Assembly: GCF_963855985.1 (NCBI RefSeq)
Contig: NC_087097.1
Span: forward strand, 7,783,001 to 7,847,000
Length of the DNA stretch: 64,000 nt
Direction of reading: 5' to 3'
Origin: Ostrinia nubilalis
Taxonomy: Eukaryota > Arthropoda > Insecta > Lepidoptera > Crambidae
The first letter of the stretch is position 1, and each line of letters starts with the position of its first letter. A program made the translations under genes and the position numbers. This document shows, piece after piece, positions 57,678 through 64,000 of the stretch. The notes under the pieces were generated by a model, which was not told the DNA's origin, did not search any database, and worked only from the letters and a program-made list of their open reading frames with translations.

Positions 57678-57743
57678 CTCGAGGAACGTGTGTGAAGTGT
57701 TTTAAAGTGTTTAGTGGTGGAAATACTGCTCGAGCAAACCATG
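57645..57743 (+). CDS. first exon: 5' UTR plus ATG only (copy 2)
   Basis: Duplicate of 51769-51867: ATG at 57741-57743 followed by donor GTAAGT. Could splice to 59681. Exon 1 of copy 1 could also splice to the second exon of copy 2 in frame. Confidence 0.65.
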
Positions 57744-58077
57744 GTAAGTTATTTTTTTTTATGTACATTAATATAAAATAAGGAATATTAGGTATTATCA
57801 GTCTTGTGTTCATATTAATAAATAATCATTTACGCCTAGTTTTACTCGTAACAATTCCTAAACTCCTTTTATTTATAACTAAAGTCCACCGCATTCCTAT
57901 GAAAGGCAGTAGTTTACTCTGAAAATCGTTTTAGATCATCTCTTCCATATCTGTTATTCATGACACCGCCATGATGAGTAAACGAGACGGGAATACCCGA
58001 ATTTCATGTCAACTTCATGAGTGAACGAGACGGCATACCTGAATTTTGCAAAATAGAGCCCCTGCATTCTTACATAG

Positions 58078-58431
58078 TAAGGCCCGGTTTCTACCAAGGC
58101 CGAGCGGCGCGATGTTTTTTTTTTTAATAACCAATCAGATTTCATTATTATCATCCGCGTCGGTGGAAATGGACCGAGCAGTGAAAAGAGATGTGTCGGG
58201 TGATCTCATTTTTGTGTGGAGATTGACAGCGGTGCGAAGCGGAGCTATGCGGAGTGTTTTCCTTTCACAGGCTGACAGCTGACGGCTACGCAGAGCTCAC
58301 ACTACATCTCTCGTCTCCGCTCTTATCCGCTCGTCTCCACCCTTCTCCGCTCTTCTCCGCTCTGCTTTGGTGGAAATAACCTGCAAGCTTCGCCGCACAT
58401 CTACCCTCGTCTTCGTGGAAACCGGGCCTTA
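58078..58431. mobile_element. MITE with TAAGGCCCGG ends (copy 2)
   Basis: Duplicate of 52202-52555. Confidence 0.8.
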
Positions 58432-58685
58432 GGTACACAATTTCGCGCATGTCTCAAGGAACAAAAGACTGGCGCGTCTGCATCAGATAAGAGATTCGTC
58501 GCCACGTCCCCAACGTTATGGTTATCACTATGATCTGCTGTTAGCAAACAGTTATCGTTACATCATAACAAATGAGTCAGAAGCCGGATGTATGTAAGAC
58601 AATGCCAAAATAAATATTAGGCATAAACGATGTTTCTCAAAAATACGAGAGTTATACTCGTACGAGTTCTTTGGTCTATTAATAG

Positions 58686-58965
58686 CAGTGGTTCTTAACC
58701 GGTGGTCCCTGGAGGCATTCCAAGTGGTCCGCGAAGACATCGTAAGAAACAAGTGATGTGACGTGAGTGAAGTCAACACAACGCAAACGGCGCACAGTAG
58801 GCGAGAAATCGACCTCCCCTTTCATAGGATTTGAAAAAAAATCATTATTATTCTCAAAATGACCTTACCTATACACCCACGAAGTTTGTCTAACCTTCCG
58901 TGGTCCCTGACAAGACAGAAATTTGGTAAAATGGTCCCTCATGACATAAAGGTTAAGAACTACTG
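58686..58965. mobile_element. hAT-like MITE (copy 2)
   Basis: Duplicate of 52810-53089. Confidence 0.75.
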
Positions 58966-59680
58966 GTCTATAGCGATTATACAGGGTGGTATTAATAATT
59001 AAATACATTAATAGGTGATAAAACCAGTCTACTATAAAATATTATTAAACAACAAAACTTCCTGGGCATCAAATGTCATCAGCTAGTAGCTATCCGCGTG
59101 GGTTGCTTGAGTGCTACTAAATAAAACCAGAGGTCAGACTTGAGTAACAATGAAGTCTAGTTTCAGCACAACGACATTTTGAACTTATTTTTGTTTTTTT
59201 AATCTGTTTATATAGCAACGAAATCACAAAAAAACTATTTAGAAAATCATACAGTAGTAACTTTTTGTTTCAACTAAAATTCCATTCTCAAATGAAAAAT
59301 AAGTCCGTAAAAGTAGGTATTCAAAATTTAAAATTTTCTACCACTGCCCGTTTGCGTCATTCTGCACTTATAACTGTTACAAATAAAATAAATAAAAGCA
59401 ATGTGTGCTTCAGCAGTCTATTTCCGACGGCTGCCGCTTCCGCTCTCGCCAATGCTAGAAACTATATTGTCTCGCCTTCGAGAGAGTATTGATAGAAACG
59501 ATTTCCCGGCAGCAAACGAATGTTGAAATAATACAGGGTGTATGAGCTAAATGAGCTTTCTATGTCCAGCAATTTTTACAGGGAAATTCAAAATATTTGG
59601 ACATAAAAATATTCTTAATTCTGGTAACTACGCGATTTGTAAAGATCGTATTTTTTATTTGCTATTTACTTTTTTTTCAG

Positions 59681-59717
59681 GCGGAGATTAATCTCGGCGT
59701 TCCGGAGTCAATTAAAG
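59681..59717 (+). CDS. 37-nt second coding exon (copy 2)
   Basis: Duplicate of 53805-53841 with intact acceptor and donor (GTTAGT at 59718). A third exon, needed in phase 1, is not identified before the window ends. Confidence 0.65.
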
Positions 59718-61307
59718 GTTAGTGAAACTTTTATTAGCTACTTAAAATAGTGACATTGGTTGGTGGAAATCAGCACACCTTCTTTACTGACTTCAGGTTA
59801 ACTCAAGCTTTTAATTACTTAGCTGAGTATATTACTTGATGGGATACGAACCCAGGACTTCAGGGTCCATCTACCTAACTATCCCAACTCTTAATGACAG
59901 GCACAGTCAAACAACTCTCATCACAAACCCATAAAACACTTAAAGCAAACAGCTATAAATTCAAACGTCTTAAACTACCATTAGTTAGTGTTGCCAGTAC
60001 TTATCGACTTTCGATAACTCCATACATGTTTGGTCAAACTCCCTGACTGTTAACTTAGGACAAACAAGAAATGGGGCGACTTGCCCGCATTCAAAGCGGC
60101 CAAATTACTAACAACGAACTAACGAGAAGTTTATGGTGACCACTGTTTTTGGGTCGTCCCACTACTTTTTGGCTTTTGATGGCGCATTACAAGATTGGAT
60201 ATTTACGATATCTGCTGGGTGATCAGTGACGTCAACCAGTCTAGTTGACCCTAATAAGTATGACGCCTTTACGCACGTATCAACCACGATACCCAAAATA
60301 AAACTTCATTACATTATAAGCACGGGCATTAAAACTAATTTATCGTAAAGCTCTAAAAATTAAATTCTGTACAACAGTTTAGTATTGGTATTGAAAAACA
60401 CAAGAGTAATCAAATTAAAAAATATAGTTTTATTGCATCATATTACGTTAAAGGGTTTGCAAAATAGGTACTGTAACATTTTTTGAGTTCTTAATGTTCT
60501 TCACCTCTCTGCTAAATGAAAACGTATTTAAAATGCCATTTCAAGAACAGTTCATACATGGCAAGATTAAAAAAAAAATAAAGTGCTCTGAAAGAACTCT
60601 GTCTCTATGCCCCATATAGGCAAACACATTACATAAATTAAGTATTATATTGACCAAAGCAAACACACCTCAGTATATCTTGCTTGCGGACACTAAGCCT
60701 CTCCACTGTGTTGTGCCTAGAGATTTACCGTTCAAACTATCGGAATGCGAGCTCTAATTCCAAAGGCAACACTCCCAGTTCAAGTTTACACGCCGCCTCG
60801 GTTTAGTAGCTCGCTATTTAGTACATGGGTTTCTTGTTGCCCTTTGTAAACGGCAGATGCAACTGGGATAGCGCTATAGGACCCCATAAAGTATTGCATT
60901 TTATGTTGTATACCAGGTAGGTATGATGCTTTAAAATTTAAGGGCTAACATGAGTTAAACTAGCGCTACGAATGGATTTTAATAAAGTTAAGGTGCCTTT
61001 TAATTGAAATTGTTTGCCTTGCCTTCCATTTCCTTGTAAAATACATTACATTACATTCTAATCTTTTTCTTTCTTATAATTTTCACTAACTATCCTGATT
61101 TATTGATTCAAAAAAGTTTAAGTAGACTGCACCGCAAATTTTAGGGTCTTTGATGCCTTTAAACTATAAACCCTTCAATGTTATCGTTTTATATATTTAA
61201 TTACTTTATAGCTGTAATCTGTATGCTGTGATAATAAAAAATATAACGGAGATCTATACATAACAATTAATTACCACAAAGGAGATTCCTTAAAAATAAA
61301 TTTATTA

Positions 61308-61489
61308 GCACGCATTGCAGTTGTAGTCGATATTTTCCCCGATCCCAGTAAGTAAAAGGCCCCATTGAGAGCTGTTTCTTGGCCCGTGGCGAGCGCGCAT
61401 TAGACAAACACCGCTTCAGTTTATTGGTTCAGTGTGATCACTACGTGCATGCTCGTGGATATAGTAGGATTGCAAGGAGAAGTAGCAAT
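61308..61489 (+). repeat. direct repeat A (copy 2)
   Basis: Duplicate of 55432-55613. Confidence 0.8.
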
Positions 61490-61735
61490 GCACCTATTAA
61501 ATTTGAATTAGGTCACAAAATGATAAAATTTTTCAATGAATGTTGTTAGAGACAGAAAAAAGAATATAATATTCTTTAGTTGTCATAAAGCACCAACTAC
61601 AAGTACTTACTTAAGATGCCATCTTTGTCGTGCTGTCGACTGTACTTCATACCTGTTTTAAAGTACAGAAAGATTTCCGTTATTGTTAGTACAAGTCCCT
61701 ACTTTAATTTCTTAGAAATAAATCAAGTAAAATTC

Positions 61736-61919
61736 GCACGCATTGCAATCGAAGGAAAATATCGACTACAACTGCAGTAAGTAAAAGGCCCTATTAAGAG
61801 TGCTGTTTCTTGGCCCATGGCGAGCGAGCGTTAGACAAACACCGCTTCAGTTTATTGGTTCAGTGTGAATCACTACGTGCATGCTCGGAAATAGTAGAAT
61901 TGCAAGGAGAACGAGCAAT
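61736..61919 (+). repeat. direct repeat A', complete
   Basis: Starts inside copy 2 and runs past its end (61901) to 'gcaaggagaacgagcaat'. This is the undisturbed form of the repeat cut at 56025. Inverted core at 61748-61772. Confidence 0.8.
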
Positions 61920-64000
61920 TTTTTTAATGCGTGGAATTGCGTCATAGATGTTACAAAAATATTAAAAAAATACTGTTGACATTGTTGTTAGATGGGAACA
62001 TTACAATATTTATATTAATTACCTATGTATTATATTTACCCATAATTTTAAATAAGCATTATAATTGTTAGATTAGCGAATAACAGCGCTGCAGCAGCGG
62101 CGCGAAATATACCTACATCATAACATCCCTCCCCCATATATTTACTCAAGAACAAAATAACAATGTTAATAAAACTGCTTATAATCTACTTTAGATCTCA
62201 AACTAGACTTACATTTATCTTACTTATTCATCTCAAATACTGATTCAAATACATTTTAAATAAAAAAGACATGGGTTGCTTTTTACACATTATTTTTAAA
62301 TCCTTTTTAACGAACTCACATAGTTAATCTTTTTAACTTTTAACGATACGAGTATCACGTCAAACATTTTTGAGGCGATATATTTTCTCTTAAAAATAAC
62401 TCTTCTAATCTCGGTCGATGTAATTCAATACTCAATACTGCCCTAAGGCCGGCTTAACTCGATACTCTTTAAAAATATCAAACTGCGTATCACATTACCC
62501 TTAACCAACTTTTTAGCGAAGTAAAGCTTAACGAGCTCCCCTGACCGCAAAATGCCCACAATGGGTAACCGGAGTGACGCTACAACCACGTACTGTCGCT
62601 AAACCAGCCATTACTCACTGGTAATGTACGACAACGGGCCTTAATGTTTGTACCTGTAATACTAGATCTCACATGTACATGGTACAGAACATTCTGGGTA
62701 CCTGTTTAAGGTACGAAACAGCGACATACAGCTCGTCAGAAATCGCGGTCATTGGCGATGTGATTTTGTCGTGTACATTATGAAACGAAACGTCTCTCTA
62801 TTTAATTTAGGCCAAGATCTGGCACTAGAATATGAAACTTATTTAATTATTTCGAAACTAGGTAAGAACTTTACTATCAATATAGCACCCAAATTAATAA
62901 GTAAGTACTCTTATTAAAGCCTACAGGATAAGATACTCTCCTTTATTGGATTTTAGTTTACTAAGCCAAGGCCGACGGAAAACTTTCACTCGATAAATGT
63001 CTGTAAGACAAAATCTCAAATTGAACAAAGAAAGGCCCCGGTTTTCTATGAATAGCAAAACATTTAATTTAGGAGTTTCTTAACAAACTAATATAGGGCA
63101 ACAAAAGGCTCAGTCAATAAGGGGAGAAATATTTACATGCTACATCGGAGGTAATTTTGTTGAGACTGTACAAAAGATAACGAGCCCCCAACGCGGTCGC
63201 TGAACCGAACCGATTGATAATATAATTTAACAAGAAAGGATAATATCTCTCTGTCGTCCAACGCAATCTCCTTCGACAGGAACAAATATCCGTAAATACG
63301 TCTTCTAATCTGTGCTATTGATCTCATAAATATTTCTTTTCGATCAGAACAAGGATTAATTATTTAGACGCACTTTTAAATGGACTTAATCTTTTCAAAT
63401 GTTGAACAAATTCGATTTCAATCCGTTTATAACTGCGTCTTTAGTTCATTTTAATGCCAAACCAAACATGTTAGAATCTTCCGTTCCTTTGCTAAATAAA
63501 ATGTTTTTCATTTTGATTTCGTAAAAGTGCAGATTCAATTTGCTATCCTTTAAATTTGGTTGGATATAAAATCTAATCTTTGGAAATGTGGAAATTCACT
63601 TGTCAATGCGGTTTGATGAAATCAGCGGTTGTTTTATTTTGGCGGGACCCTTCTGGTCTCCGCTTTGATGTCTGGCTTAGTAGCACGTCAAGCTAAACAC
63701 CTCTTATATACTTGGCAATAGAGGCGATTTTGCACCAAAAAGTGTAGTTCGATGTCTTCTGTACATTCGGGTGTACCTGAAAAATTGTGTGATCTGTGGA
63801 TGGAGTCGTATCGTGGAATAACTGGATTGAAGCACTACGTACTTTGATGGTTATTTATATTGAAATTATGGAAAATACAGTTTTTTTATTTACTCGTGCA
63901 ACTTAAGAAATCTTGGCATTTTCACAAGCCAGCTCTTGAAATAATTGATCCTGAAATGAGGGATCAAAAATGAATCAAAAAGACGCATTGGTGCGGTATA
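61920..64000. other. non-coding, nothing recognised
   Basis: No supported exon, element end or RNA gene. If the duplicated first exons belong to a + strand gene, this is part of its next intron. Confidence 0.4.

Larger units (their letters stand above)
56032..61901. repeat. tandem duplication, copy 2 (5,870 bp)
   Basis: Same orientation and, as far as I can compare, same sequence as 50156-56025. Its right end runs uninterrupted into unique sequence (completing repeat A'), so the right end of copy 2 and the left end of copy 1 are the original flanks. Confidence 0.95.

Overview
The window is eukaryotic and almost certainly from a moth or butterfly (Lepidoptera). It is AT-rich and intron-dominated, with GT/AG splice signals. 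It is full of short nonautonomous repeats that I recognise from lepidopteran genomes: Helitron-like 3' ends, MITEs, and LINE tails with the 'cagcagtggac' and 'tcacttaacaccaggtgcgatt' types of ending. I cannot name the species. There is no operon-like gene layout and no tRNA, rRNA or CRISPR array that I can support.

Layout. 1-9400: mostly non-coding and repeat-rich, with an inverted pair of ~280-bp repeats carrying CRE octamers, a 206-bp Helitron-like element, a 203-bp MITE, and two candidate 5' coding exons on + (963-1169 and 2743-2833). 9419-10575: the only ordinary host gene I can fully model, a two-exon minus-strand gene for a secreted, Thr/Asn-rich protein of 318 residues; its signal peptide is on exon 1 and missed by ORF calling. 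10660-25400: long non-coding stretch with degraded repeats and possible regulatory DNA.

25400-41725: a tandem array of ~435-bp units, split by two young insertions on the minus strand. One is an 8,648-bp errantivirus-like (Ty3/gypsy) endogenous retrovirus at 26695-35342. Its two 218-bp LTRs read identical, its gag and pol are open, and its env is broken by one frame change and one stop codon. The other is a ~4.9-kb non-LTR (LINE) element at 36258-41167 with both ORFs intact.

41726-50155: non-coding, with MITEs, a 37-bp-arm hairpin, a 5'-truncated LINE C-terminal fragment, another Helitron-like element and LINE tails.

50156-61901: a head-to-tail duplication of 5,870 bp (period 5,876), apparently perfect, with a 6-bp filler at the junction. 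Each copy holds a complete Inr+DPE core promoter, a first exon that ends exactly at the ATG, and a 37-nt second coding exon encoding 12 codons plus one base. The start of a host gene has therefore been duplicated, promoter included. The rest of that gene is not recognisable in the window and probably lies to the right. 61902-64000: no feature seen.

The mobile elements are independent of each other. The host signals that matter are the secreted-protein gene and the duplicated promoter/first-exon module.
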